The notes below the pieces were generated by a model. That model was not told the DNA's origin, made no database searches, and saw only the letters and a program-made list of their open reading frames with translations. DNA of 64,000 bases from Nocardia veterana NBRC 100344 (GTDB lineage: Bacteria; Actinomycetota; Actinomycetes; Mycobacteriales; Mycobacteriaceae): positions 1 to 64,000 of the forward strand of contig NZ_BAGM01000208.1 of NCBI RefSeq assembly GCF_000308855.1, written 5' to 3'. The position numbers and the translations under genes are program-made. How positions within the stretch are numbered: the stretch's first letter is position 1; each line of letters begins with the position of its first letter. Shown here one piece after another: positions 18,240 to 26,453 of this stretch.

Positions 18240-18602
18240 ATGACCACACTCCCTGTGCAGGCCGTATCTCTCGTCTCTCCGATCGTCGCGCTCGGGGGTT
18301 ACGAAATCGGGGTCGGCCGAACGGTTCCCACCGCTGCCGTGGTCCTGGGCCTGATCAGTGTGGTCGCCGGCGCGGCAGCGGTGACTGCCCGGGTGCGTAG
18401 CGGAGGTCGGCGGGTGCGGGCCGGTGTGGCGCTGGTGCTCGGGCCGATCGGTGTCGTGGTCGGCGCCATCCACGCGGCGAATGCCGCGGGTGGCCTGGGC
18501 ACCGGCAACGGGCTTGCGGGTGCGCTGTTCGCCGTGCTGCTCGGTCTGGTCGGCACGGCTCTCGGCGCCATCTCCCTCGCGCGATCGCGTCGGTTCGAAT
18601 GA
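18240..18602 (+). CDS. Small multi-pass membrane protein
   Basis: 120 aa from the ATG at 18240 (GGAAGGA seven bases upstream). Three to four hydrophobic segments alternate with short Arg-rich loops (ARVRSGGRRVRAG), and it ends LARSRRFE. The layout resembles small DUF6223-type membrane proteins, but that assignment is tentative. The stop overlaps the start of a 37-codon reading frame. Confidence 0.7.
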   Translation: MTTLPVQAVSLVSPIVALGGYEIGVGRTVPTAAVVLGLISVVAGAAAVTARVRSGGRRVRAGVALVLGPIGVVVGAIHAANAAGGLGTGNGLAGALFAVLLGLVGTALGAISLARSRRFE

Positions 18603-18712
18603 GGCGGCTCTCGACGTCGGCCGCGGCGCTCGTACTCGGCGCGCCGGTGACCGTGGTCGGGGCGGCCGTGGCGGCGATCGCCGGGTTCACTCGTGGTCGT
18701 GATGCCGGATGA
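18599..18712 (+). CDS. Possible 37-aa coupled membrane peptide
   Basis: An ATG at 18599 overlaps the stop of the preceding gene as ATGA, the usual coupling arrangement. The 37 residues run from MRRLSTSAAALVLGAP through one hydrophobic stretch (VTVVGAAVAAIAG) to FTRGRDAG. It could be a genuine small membrane peptide or chance. Its end overlaps the next gene's start region. Confidence 0.35.
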   Translation: MRRLSTSAAALVLGAPVTVVGAAVAAIAGFTRGRDAG

Positions 18713-19133
18713 TGAATCCGTGACCCTGTCCTTCTGGTGGGCCCTGCTGCTGGGCATCGCGGCCGCGCTGGTGCTCGCCTGGTTTGCGCTGGTGACGGCG
18801 CTCGTCGTCGTGCGGCCGCGCGGGAATCTGCTGCGCGAGGCGGTGCGGATCCTGCCCGATACGCTGCGCCTGATCCGGCGGCTGGCGGCCGATCGAGATC
18901 TTCCTCGCGGGGTCCGCATCCGGCTGTGGCTGCTACTGGCCTACCTGGCGTCGCCGGTGGACCTGATCCCGGACTTCATCCCCGTGGTGGGGTATGCCGA
19001 CGACGCGATCATCGTCACGGCCGTGCTGCGCAGTGTGGTGCGGGCCGCGGGGAGCCGGGCCGTCCGCGCGCAGTGGCCGGGCACCGACGACGGCTTCGCC
19101 GCGCTCGCCCGCCTCACCGGAATCGGACCCTGA
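18702..19133 (+). CDS. DUF1232 (YkvA-like) membrane protein
   Basis: About 143 aa from the ATG at 18702 (GTG at 18693 or 18720 are alternatives; no ribosome-binding site decides). One N-terminal TM helix (WWALLLGIAAALVLAWFALV) is followed by a soluble part containing LWLLLAYLASPVDLIPDFIP and VVGYADDAIIV, the hallmark of DUF1232. The family's function is unknown. Confidence 0.85.
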   Translation: MPDDESVTLSFWWALLLGIAAALVLAWFALVTALVVVRPRGNLLREAVRILPDTLRLIRRLAADRDLPRGVRIRLWLLLAYLASPVDLIPDFIPVVGYADDAIIVTAVLRSVVRAAGSRAVRAQWPGTDDGFAALARLTGIGP

Positions 19134-19213
19134 AACCCCACTGCCGCAAGGCATTCGGTAACCGACGGAAAATGGATTGAGCCGGGTGGGCCCGCTGGCT
19201 ACTGTCGCACCAC

Positions 19214-20041
19214 ATGAGTACCGACACGCAGGCGGCGAACTGGGTGGAGCTCAATCGCGCCAACTGGGACGAGCGGGTGCCGATTCACGCCGCCGGGGAC
19301 TTCTACGATCTCGACGGATTCGTCGGCGGCGCCGAGCCGCTGCGGGATTTCGAGCTCGACGAAGTCGGCGATGTGCGCGGCAAACGCCTGGTGCACCTGC
19401 AGTGTCATATCGGCACCGACACGCTGGCGTGGGCGCGCCACGGCGCGACGGTCACCGGCGTGGATTTCTCCGAACCCGCGGTGCGTACCGCCGCCGAACT
19501 GGCCGCCCGTATCGGCGTCACCGACGCGCGGTTCGTCGCCGCGAATGTCTACGACGCGGCGACCGCGCTGGACGGGCACCGCTACGACATCGTCTACACC
19601 GGCGTCGGGGCTCTGGTCTGGTTACCGGATCTCGTGCGCTGGGCGTCGGTGGTGGCGGAGCTGGTCGCGCCGGGCGGGTTCGTCTTTCTGGCGGAATTCC
19701 ATCCGTTCGGCGATATTCTCGCCGAGGCCGACGGCCGCACGGTGGCCTACGACTATTTCGATCGGACGCCGCTGGTATGGGAGGAGCCCGGCACCTACGC
19801 CGACCCGGACGCGAAGACCAGTGCGAACGTGACCGTGCAGTGGCAGCACGGGCTCGGCGAGATCGTCACCGCACTCGCCGGCGCCGGACTCCACATCGAT
19901 TTCGTCCACGAACACGACTACACCCTGTATCCGCGCTTCGAGAACCTGACCGAGGACAACGGGCGGTATCGACTGCCCGCGGGACAGCCACGCGTACCCT
20001 TGCTGTTCTCGCTGCGGGCATCCAAGCCGAAGGAGGCGTGA
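19214..20041 (+). CDS. Class I SAM-dependent methyltransferase
   Basis: A 275-aa protein. Motif I is atypical (LVHLQCHIGTDTLAWARHG in place of the usual E-x-G-x-G), followed by the acidic residue after strand two (VTGVDFSEPAV) and ARFVAANVYD; motif IV lies around DIVYTGVGALVWLPD. Such proteins are often annotated as UbiE/type 11 methyltransferases of unknown substrate. The frame starts with an ATG 80 bp after the DUF1232 gene. It is upstream of cyp125, but the KstR-type site between them argues for separate control. Confidence 0.85.
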   Translation: MSTDTQAANWVELNRANWDERVPIHAAGDFYDLDGFVGGAEPLRDFELDEVGDVRGKRLVHLQCHIGTDTLAWARHGATVTGVDFSEPAVRTAAELAARIGVTDARFVAANVYDAATALDGHRYDIVYTGVGALVWLPDLVRWASVVAELVAPGGFVFLAEFHPFGDILAEADGRTVAYDYFDRTPLVWEEPGTYADPDAKTSANVTVQWQHGLGEIVTALAGAGLHIDFVHEHDYTLYPRFENLTEDNGRYRLPAGQPRVPLLFSLRASKPKEA

Positions 20042-20221
20042 ATCACCCTGGCGCCGTGCGGGTTCCGCGACGCCTGCGGCCACCCGCGGCACCGCTCGGT
20101 GTTCCTCGCCGGGGCCGCCGTGCGGCACCTGCCGACGGCCGTCGGACAACCGTGCGGCGGCCCGCTCGGCCGCGCCGCGCGAACCGCGTCCACGCACCCG
20201 CGCGCTGTGCTTGAATACAGG

Positions 20222-20235
20222 TAGAACCTGTTTCA
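20222..20235. promoter_or_regulatory. KstR-type operator
   Basis: TAGAACCTGTTTCA fits the TnnAACnnGTTnnA consensus of KstR, the TetR-family repressor of cholesterol catabolism in mycolic-acid actinomycetes. It lies 27 bp upstream of the P450 start and is nested in the wider dyad ACAGGT-AGA-ACCTGT. Confidence 0.7.
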
Positions 20236-20261
20236 GTCGCGCAGCCGGACCGGTGATTCAT

Positions 20262-21536
20262 ATGGATGCGACACGTCCTGCCCTTCCGCGAGATTTCAAC
20301 GTCACCGACCCGGATATGTGGGCCCGGCGAATACCGGCCGAGGAGTTGGCGGAGCTGCGCCGCGTCGCCCCGATCTGGTGGAACGCGAAGCCGCCCGGAA
20401 GCGACGGATTCCCGGACGACGGATTCTGGGTGGTGACCAGACATGCCGATGTGAAGGAGGTTTCGCGGCGCAGCGAGGTGTTCTCCAACGCCGAGAACAC
20501 CGCCCTGCCGCGCTACGGTGTGCCGCTCACGCCCGAGCGGATGCAGATGCAGCGGCTGGTCCTGCTCAACCAGGACGCGCCACAACACACCAGGATGCGG
20601 AAACTGATCTCGAAGGGATTCACCCCGCGCGCCGTCAACGGACTCCGCGCGCAGTTGGCGGCGCGCGCCGAGGCCATCGTCGCCGCCGCCGGCGCCGCGG
20701 GTGCCGGGGATTTCGTCACCCAGGTCGCCTGCGAACTGCCGCTGCAGGCGATCGCGGACCTGATCGGCGTACCCCAGCAGGACCGGATGAAGATCTTCCG
20801 GTGGTCCAACGAGATGATCGGCTACGACGATCCGGAGTACGCCGGCGCCGATCCGATGGCCGCATCGGCCGAACTGTTGAGCTACGCGTGGCAGATGGCC
20901 GAGGCGCGAAAGGCCCACCCGGCCGACGACATCGTCACCGAACTCGTGCACGCCGATATCGACGGGGAGTCCCTGACCTCCGAGGAATTCGGCTTCTTCG
21001 TCATCCTGCTCGCTGTCGCGGGAAACGAAACCACTCGCAACGCCATCACACACGGCATGGTCGCCTTTCTCGACAATCCGGATCAGTGGGAACTCTTCAG
21101 ATCCGAACGGCCCGCTACGACCGCCGACGAGATCATCCGGTGGGCCACCCCGGTGAGTACGTTCCAGCGAACCGCGCTCGCGGACACCGAACTCGGCGGT
21201 GTGCGGATCCGGAAGGGACAGCGGGTGCTGATCGTCTACCGCTCGGCGAACTTCGACGAGGAGGTCTTCGAGGATCCGTTCACCTTCGACATCACCCGCG
21301 ACCCGAACCCGCACCTGGCATTCGGTGGCACGGGCGCGCACTTCTGTCTCGGCGCCAACCTGGCGAAGCTGGAGATCGACCTGATCTTCAACGCCGTCGC
21401 CGACCATTTACCCCACATCACCGGGCTGGGTGAGCCGCGGCGGTTGCGGTCGGGCTGGTTGAACGGCATCAAGGAATTTCCGGTCGGTTATCAGGGGAGC
21501 CGCGCGGGTGCGGTCGCACCGGGCCGGCCGAGGTAG
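20262..21536 (+). CDS. cyp125: Cytochrome P450, CYP125-type steroid C26-monooxygenase
   Basis: 424 aa from the ATG at 20262. The I-helix AGNETTRN, the K-helix ExxR (EIIRW) and the haem loop FGGTGAHFCLG with its Cys ligand show an active P450. Segments such as VLIVYRSANFDEEVFEDPFT and RLRSGWLNGIKEF are very close to CYP125 of mycobacteria and rhodococci, which oxidises the terminal methyl of cholesterol and related sterols. The KstR-type operator in front supports this. The last 46 bases overlap the 3' end of the convergent O-methyltransferase gene. No redox partner lies next to it. Confidence 0.9.
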   Translation: MDATRPALPRDFNVTDPDMWARRIPAEELAELRRVAPIWWNAKPPGSDGFPDDGFWVVTRHADVKEVSRRSEVFSNAENTALPRYGVPLTPERMQMQRLVLLNQDAPQHTRMRKLISKGFTPRAVNGLRAQLAARAEAIVAAAGAAGAGDFVTQVACELPLQAIADLIGVPQQDRMKIFRWSNEMIGYDDPEYAGADPMAASAELLSYAWQMAEARKAHPADDIVTELVHADIDGESLTSEEFGFFVILLAVAGNETTRNAITHGMVAFLDNPDQWELFRSERPATTADEIIRWATPVSTFQRTALADTELGGVRIRKGQRVLIVYRSANFDEEVFEDPFTFDITRDPNPHLAFGGTGAHFCLGANLAKLEIDLIFNAVADHLPHITGLGEPRRLRSGWLNGIKEFPVGYQGSRAGAVAPGRPR

Positions 21537-22432
21537 GTCGATTCGAGTACCAGGTCCTTGACGAGCTTCTGATACTCGGCGTGCGTGCGATGTTCCCGGG
21601 TTCGCCAGTCCGCGCCCTCGTGGCGCCTCATGTACGCGCGATACTCCGGGGCGCCGGGATATTTGACATTGTCCGCCACGACGACCGATCCGGGATGCAG
21701 CCAGTTCCGGTCCAGCATGCGGCGAAGATCCGAAAGGTACTCGTCCTTCTCGTGGTCGAGAAAGGCGAAATCCACTGTGCCGTCGGTGAACCCGTACTCG
21801 TCACGCAAGGTGTCGAGGGTCTTTCCGCTGTCGCCCAGTGTCCCGACGACGACCACGATGCGCTCACCGATTCCGGCGTGATCCCAGATCCGCCGGGCGA
21901 CCGCGGCATTCGCGGGATTGAACTCGATCGAGTACAGCACGGCGTCGGCGGGCATGACCCGTGCGATACGCAATGCGCTGTAACCGCAATAGGTTCCGAG
22001 TTCCAGCAGTCGGTGTGGGTGGGCGGCGGCGACCGCGCGGTCGAGAATCCGGCCTTTCTCGTCACCGACATTGATCAGGTAACTCTTGGTGTAGCAGAAT
22101 TCGTCGATCGCCCTGATGACGTCGTCGATGTCGTTTCGGCGGGCGTGCGCGCAGACGTAGTCGGCCAGGGCTTGTTCACGTCCGTCGCCGACCTGCCAGG
22201 TGGCGCCCATATGCCGCAGACCGAACAAGAACCGCACGTAGGACCAGCGCAGGAACATCACGGGCTTGCCGGCACATTCGTTGGCGGCCACCGCGAGTGC
22301 GGTGGCCGCCACGGCGGCCAGCGCCGGGCGGGGTAGCGGCAGCCCGAAGACGCGCGGCCGGCGGGTGGTCAGCAGCATCGACGAGGCGACCGAGACCGTG
22401 GCTGCCGCGAAGGCGGCGGAATTCCTGCTCAC
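21491..22432 (-). CDS. Membrane-anchored catechol O-methyltransferase-like enzyme
   Basis: 313 aa from a GTG at 22432, which overlaps the NRPS stop as GTGA and has AAGGAA upstream. Residues ~25-50 are hydrophobic (possible anchor). The catalytic domain is strikingly like animal COMT: INVGDEKG, LLELGTYCGYSALRIAR (SAM-binding), FLDHEKDEYLSDL (Mg-binding Asp plus catalytic Lys) and VVADNVKYPGAPEYRAYMR (Asp-Asn Mg ligands). It should methylate a catechol oxygen. With the hydroxylase and NRPS upstream, the substrate is probably a DOPA-type residue, free or peptide-bound (inference). Confidence 0.85.
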   Translation of the reverse strand: MSRNSAAFAAATVSVASSMLLTTRRPRVFGLPLPRPALAAVAATALAVAANECAGKPVMFLRWSYVRFLFGLRHMGATWQVGDGREQALADYVCAHARRNDIDDVIRAIDEFCYTKSYLINVGDEKGRILDRAVAAAHPHRLLELGTYCGYSALRIARVMPADAVLYSIEFNPANAAVARRIWDHAGIGERIVVVVGTLGDSGKTLDTLRDEYGFTDGTVDFAFLDHEKDEYLSDLRRMLDRNWLHPGSVVVADNVKYPGAPEYRAYMRRHEGADWRTREHRTHAEYQKLVKDLVLESTYLGRPGATAPARLP

Positions 22433-25400
22433 CCGATCGTTCCTTCCGTGGTCCGCCGCTTCAGCTCGGCATCCAGGAGCGGCCCGATGACCGCGAGTGC
22501 CTCGGGGTTGGTCATCTGGGCGTGGCTGACCTCGACGCCGTATTCGGTGATGTGTCCGGAACAGTAGGGGCGCCACATCTCGGCGGTCAGGTCGCCGGTG
22601 ATGCCCTGTCGCGCCGAAAAATACAGCAGATCGCCGTCGTACCCGGCCGGGCGGTAGCGGGCGGACAGGGCGACACACTCGACATAGCCCTGATGCAACC
22701 GCTCCAGCTGGTGCCGCGTCAGGCCACGGCCGGGCCCGGTGCTCTCGGCGAGCAGGGCGACCGCTTCGTCGAGGGTCAACGGACGCGTGTCGGGTGTGGC
22801 CGACTCGTTGCCCTGGAGATGGGTCACCAGATCGCGGACGGTCGGTGGTTGCGGTTCGGGCGCCCCCTCGGCGAAGACCACGCTGTCGAGCATGACGAGC
22901 AGACCCACGCTGTGCCCGCGGGCGCGCAGCGCGACGGCGAGCGCGTGCGCGAGCTGTCCTCCGAGCGACCAACCCAGCAGGTGGTACGGCCCTTCCGGGC
23001 GTACTCGCAGAAGTTCGTCCAGATACGACTCGGCGAGTTCCTCGACGGTGCGGGATCGCCATGCTTCCGCGGCGAGGGCGGGCGACTGCAGCCCGTACAC
23101 GGGCCGGTCGGTGACATGATGCAGCAGACCCGCGTAGCACCATGACAGCGGGACCGCGGAATGCACGCAGATCAACGGTATTCCGGACCCGTGGCCGCGC
23201 AGCGGGAGGACGGTCTGCAGGGCCGCACTGCCCGCTATCGCACTGTCATCGGTTCCGGCGGCAGCGGACTCGACGGCGGCGGCCAAGGTCTGCACGGTGG
23301 GCGTGAACAGCATCGGGATCGTCACGGTGGCGCCGGTCCGCTCCGACAACCGTTGACACAGTTCGACTCCCAGCAGCGAGTTGCCGCCGAGCTCGAAGAA
23401 ATTGTCGTCCAAGCCGACCCGCGTCTGCCCGGTGACTTCGGCGACGGTCTCCGCTACGGTCCGCTCGAGCGGGGAAGCCGGAGCACGGTAGGCCGGGCGC
23501 GCCAGCGTCCGGGGATCCGGCAGGGCGGATCGATCGGTCTTGCCGCTGCTCGGATTGATCGGTATCTCGGCCAGCGGCACCAATACCGCCGGAATCATCG
23601 CCGGCGGCAGCACCGTCCGTAACCGCGCCAGGACGGCGAAGCGATCGAAGTGCTCCCGATGTGCCGCGGCGGGAACGACATAGCCGATCAACCGATCACC
23701 GAGGTCCTCCGATGTCCACATCCGCACCACGGCCTGATCGACCGCGTCGTCGGCGGCCAGCGCGCGCTCGACCTCGGACGGTTCGATGCGCTGTCCACGC
23801 AGCGAGATCTGGACATCGCCCCGGCCGAGATATTCGAGCGTCCCGTCGGGCAGCTCGCGCACCACATCGCCGGTGCGATACATCCGCGTTCCCCGTGGCC
23901 CGTAAGGGTTCGCCACGAAACTCTGCGCGGTGATGCCGGGGCGACCCAGATAGCCACGCGCCAGGGCATCGCCGGCGAGATACAGTTCGCCGCGGGCGCC
24001 CCGCGCGGCCGGCCGCAGCCGCGTGTCCAGGACGAGAGTCTGCACGCCGGGCAGCCCCCGGCCGATCGTGATCGGCGAGTTAGGGTCGAGGGGCTCGGTT
24101 TGGGTCACCACGACGGTGGCCTCGGTGGGCCCGTAGGAGTTGAACATCGGGAGCCGGCCCGCCCAGCGTTCGGCCAGGGTGGGCGGGCATTTGTCGCCGC
24201 CGACGGTGACCGTTTGCAGTGCCGGCAGGCGGTCGGGGTCGAGCGTGGCCAGAATGGCCGGGGTGACCACCAGGTGGGTGACGGATTCTTCCTGCATCAC
24301 CTGCGAAAGTCGCCGGCCTGCAACGATATCCGGTGCGAGGGCAACCAACCTCGCCCCCGGCGGGAACGCCGAGAGGTACTCGAGCATCGACGCATCGCAG
24401 AACGGGGAATGTGCTTGCAGCACGACGGACTCGCTGCTGATGCGGTTCCGGGTACGCAGATCGTCGGCCAGCGTCGCCAGCGCTTCGTGAGTGCTGAGCA
24501 CCCCCTTGGGCTCGCCGGTCGAGCCGGAGGTGTAGATCAGGTAGGCCGGATGGGCGGCCCGCAGCGGTCGTATCCGGTCCGCATCGGTCACCTCGGTGGT
24601 CGGCCGTGCTGCTGCGGCGCGGCTGAATTCGTCGCTGTCGAGCAGCAACCAGTCGAGCGTCGTATTCGCCAGGGGAGTGCGCCATCGGGCGAGGGTGATC
24701 CCCAGCGCCGCCCCGGAATCGGCGATCAGCTTCGACACTCGCGCCGGCGGATCGGCGGGATTGACCGGGAAGAACACCGCGCCGGACCGGGCGACCGCCC
24801 ACAGCGCCATCACCGATTCCACGGACCGGGACAATGCCACCGCGACAACGACTTCCGGCCCGGCACCGTGCGCGATCAGCTCCCGCGCCCACTGCGCGGT
24901 GGTTTCGTCGAGTTCGCGGTAGGTCACCGATCGGTCCGGCCCGCTCAGCGCGACCCGATCGCCGGCACCGATTCCGCCCGCGAGCAGCTCCGGCAGCAAC
25001 CGCTGGCGCTGCCGCGGCTGTGGCGCGGCGATCGGGTGGGCCCCGGCGACGGCCGCGAACACCGGTTCCGCATCGCCGGCCCACAGGAAGCGGGACAGGC
25101 AGTCCAGGAACTGCCGGTGGTACCCCGCCACTTCGTCTGCCCGGTACAGCTCCGGATTGGCATGGAAGTCGACGACGAACGGCTCGTCGCCGAATCGGTA
25201 GCAGCTGATCGCCAGATCCTCCACGGGACCGGCCGACAACAGTTGGGTGCGGCCGCGAACCGCGCCGAAGTCGATGCCGTCGGGCAGGCTGAGGACGTTG
25301 ATCAGCGGCCCGTAGCCGTGGCGGCCGGCCTGCCCGACCCCGTGGTCGCGAAGCAGGTCCTCGTGCCGGTACAGCTGGTGGCGCAGTGCGCCGATCATAT

Positions 25401-26382
25401 TCAACCGGACCTGTCGCACCAGATCACCGACCGTGCTTTCGGCCACCCCCCGCGTCCGCAACGGCACCACGTTCGACACCATCCCCGCCGACCGGCGCAG
25501 CGCCCCGGTGGTGCGGCCGGCGACGGGTAGCGACACCGTGACATCCCGGTCGCCGGTCATCTGCGCCAGAAAGGCGGTGACCGCCGCGACCAGTACCTCG
25601 GCCATCCCGGTGCCGTAGCGGCGGGCGACGGCATCGAGCCGTGCCATCACCTGCTCGTCGACGGTCGCGTGCGCGACATGGGGCCGCGCCGACGGCGCCG
25701 CGTATCGCTCGCTGAGCCGCGTCACATGGTCGAGGCCGGCGAGCTGCTCGCCCCAGTACTCGCGGTCGGCGGCGAACCGCGCCGACGACCGATACCGCTG
25801 CTCGGCCGCCACGATCTCGGCCAGCGGCACCGCCCGGCACGGGGCCGCGGGCCGGTCTTCGATTGCGGCGGAATGCAATTCGGCCGTCCGCTGCAAGACC
25901 TGAGCTGCGCCGAAACCGTCGACGGCGATGTGGTGGCTGCGCGCGTAGCAGCGATAGCGGCGCGGGCCGAGGGTGAACAGCACCGTTCGCGTGACGTCGG
26001 CTCCGGTCAGGTCGATGCCTCCGTGATGGTCGCGGCTCATCCACTCGTCGGCGGCGCGCTCGGGGTCGGGCTGATCACTCAGGTCGACGCACTCGAATCC
26101 GGTGTCGATATCGGGGTCGAGGTATTGCCGCGGCCGGCCGCCGACAACGGCGAATCGCACATGGGGCGACTGCAATTCGCGTGCGGCCCGGCGGGCGCAC
26201 TGCTGGAGCAGGCCCAGATCGAGATCGCCCTGCACATCGGTGTACTGGGAGATGGCGAACGGAACCGTCGGATGCAATTGCTGCGCCAGCCACAGTTCGG
26301 ACTGCGCCACCGACAATTCGAAGAAGTCCGCGGGCGGAATCGAAACGTCGGTGCGACGTTCGATAGTCGACAGGTCTACCAC
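22429..26382 (-). CDS. Single-module nonribosomal peptide synthetase (C-A-T-TE)
   Basis: A 1317-aa enzyme with EntF-like architecture. Condensation domain ~20-430 (active HHIAVDG near residue 150). Adenylation domain ~480-960 (LIYTSGSTGEPKG near 615, FNSYGPTEATVVVT near 747, NPSSGKTDRSALP at the end). Carrier domain (DNFFELGGNSLLG, Ser near 1001). Type I thioesterase ~1050-1317 (GWSLGGQ near 1137, His in VSHAQM). Reading the specificity pocket against GrsA gives about D-A-L-V-T-G-S-V-V-K, one change from a known tyrosine code. No upstream module, aryl carrier or MbtH protein is in the window, so the acyl donor is unknown; self-condensation or lipid acylation is possible. Confidence 0.95.
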   Translation of the reverse strand: MVDLSTIERRTDVSIPPADFFELSVAQSELWLAQQLHPTVPFAISQYTDVQGDLDLGLLQQCARRAARELQSPHVRFAVVGGRPRQYLDPDIDTGFECVDLSDQPDPERAADEWMSRDHHGGIDLTGADVTRTVLFTLGPRRYRCYARSHHIAVDGFGAAQVLQRTAELHSAAIEDRPAAPCRAVPLAEIVAAEQRYRSSARFAADREYWGEQLAGLDHVTRLSERYAAPSARPHVAHATVDEQVMARLDAVARRYGTGMAEVLVAAVTAFLAQMTGDRDVTVSLPVAGRTTGALRRSAGMVSNVVPLRTRGVAESTVGDLVRQVRLNMIGALRHQLYRHEDLLRDHGVGQAGRHGYGPLINVLSLPDGIDFGAVRGRTQLLSAGPVEDLAISCYRFGDEPFVVDFHANPELYRADEVAGYHRQFLDCLSRFLWAGDAEPVFAAVAGAHPIAAPQPRQRQRLLPELLAGGIGAGDRVALSGPDRSVTYRELDETTAQWARELIAHGAGPEVVVAVALSRSVESVMALWAVARSGAVFFPVNPADPPARVSKLIADSGAALGITLARWRTPLANTTLDWLLLDSDEFSRAAAARPTTEVTDADRIRPLRAAHPAYLIYTSGSTGEPKGVLSTHEALATLADDLRTRNRISSESVVLQAHSPFCDASMLEYLSAFPPGARLVALAPDIVAGRRLSQVMQEESVTHLVVTPAILATLDPDRLPALQTVTVGGDKCPPTLAERWAGRLPMFNSYGPTEATVVVTQTEPLDPNSPITIGRGLPGVQTLVLDTRLRPAARGARGELYLAGDALARGYLGRPGITAQSFVANPYGPRGTRMYRTGDVVRELPDGTLEYLGRGDVQISLRGQRIEPSEVERALAADDAVDQAVVRMWTSEDLGDRLIGYVVPAAAHREHFDRFAVLARLRTVLPPAMIPAVLVPLAEIPINPSSGKTDRSALPDPRTLARPAYRAPASPLERTVAETVAEVTGQTRVGLDDNFFELGGNSLLGVELCQRLSERTGATVTIPMLFTPTVQTLAAAVESAAAGTDDSAIAGSAALQTVLPLRGHGSGIPLICVHSAVPLSWCYAGLLHHVTDRPVYGLQSPALAAEAWRSRTVEELAESYLDELLRVRPEGPYHLLGWSLGGQLAHALAVALRARGHSVGLLVMLDSVVFAEGAPEPQPPTVRDLVTHLQGNESATPDTRPLTLDEAVALLAESTGPGRGLTRHQLERLHQGYVECVALSARYRPAGYDGDLLYFSARQGITGDLTAEMWRPYCSGHITEYGVEVSHAQMTNPEALAVIGPLLDAELKRRTTEGTIG

Positions 26383-26453
26383 CGCAATTCCTCACTTCTC
26401 GACGGCGACGAGGTCGGCGAATTCGATCGCCTCGACGGTGCGGTCCGGCGGCG

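Noticed and set aside
22429..26382. Interpretation of the NRPS as enterobactin-type siderophore synthase EntF
   Set aside because: Domain order agrees, but the pocket reads as tyrosine rather than serine, and no dihydroxybenzoate genes or aryl carrier protein are present.
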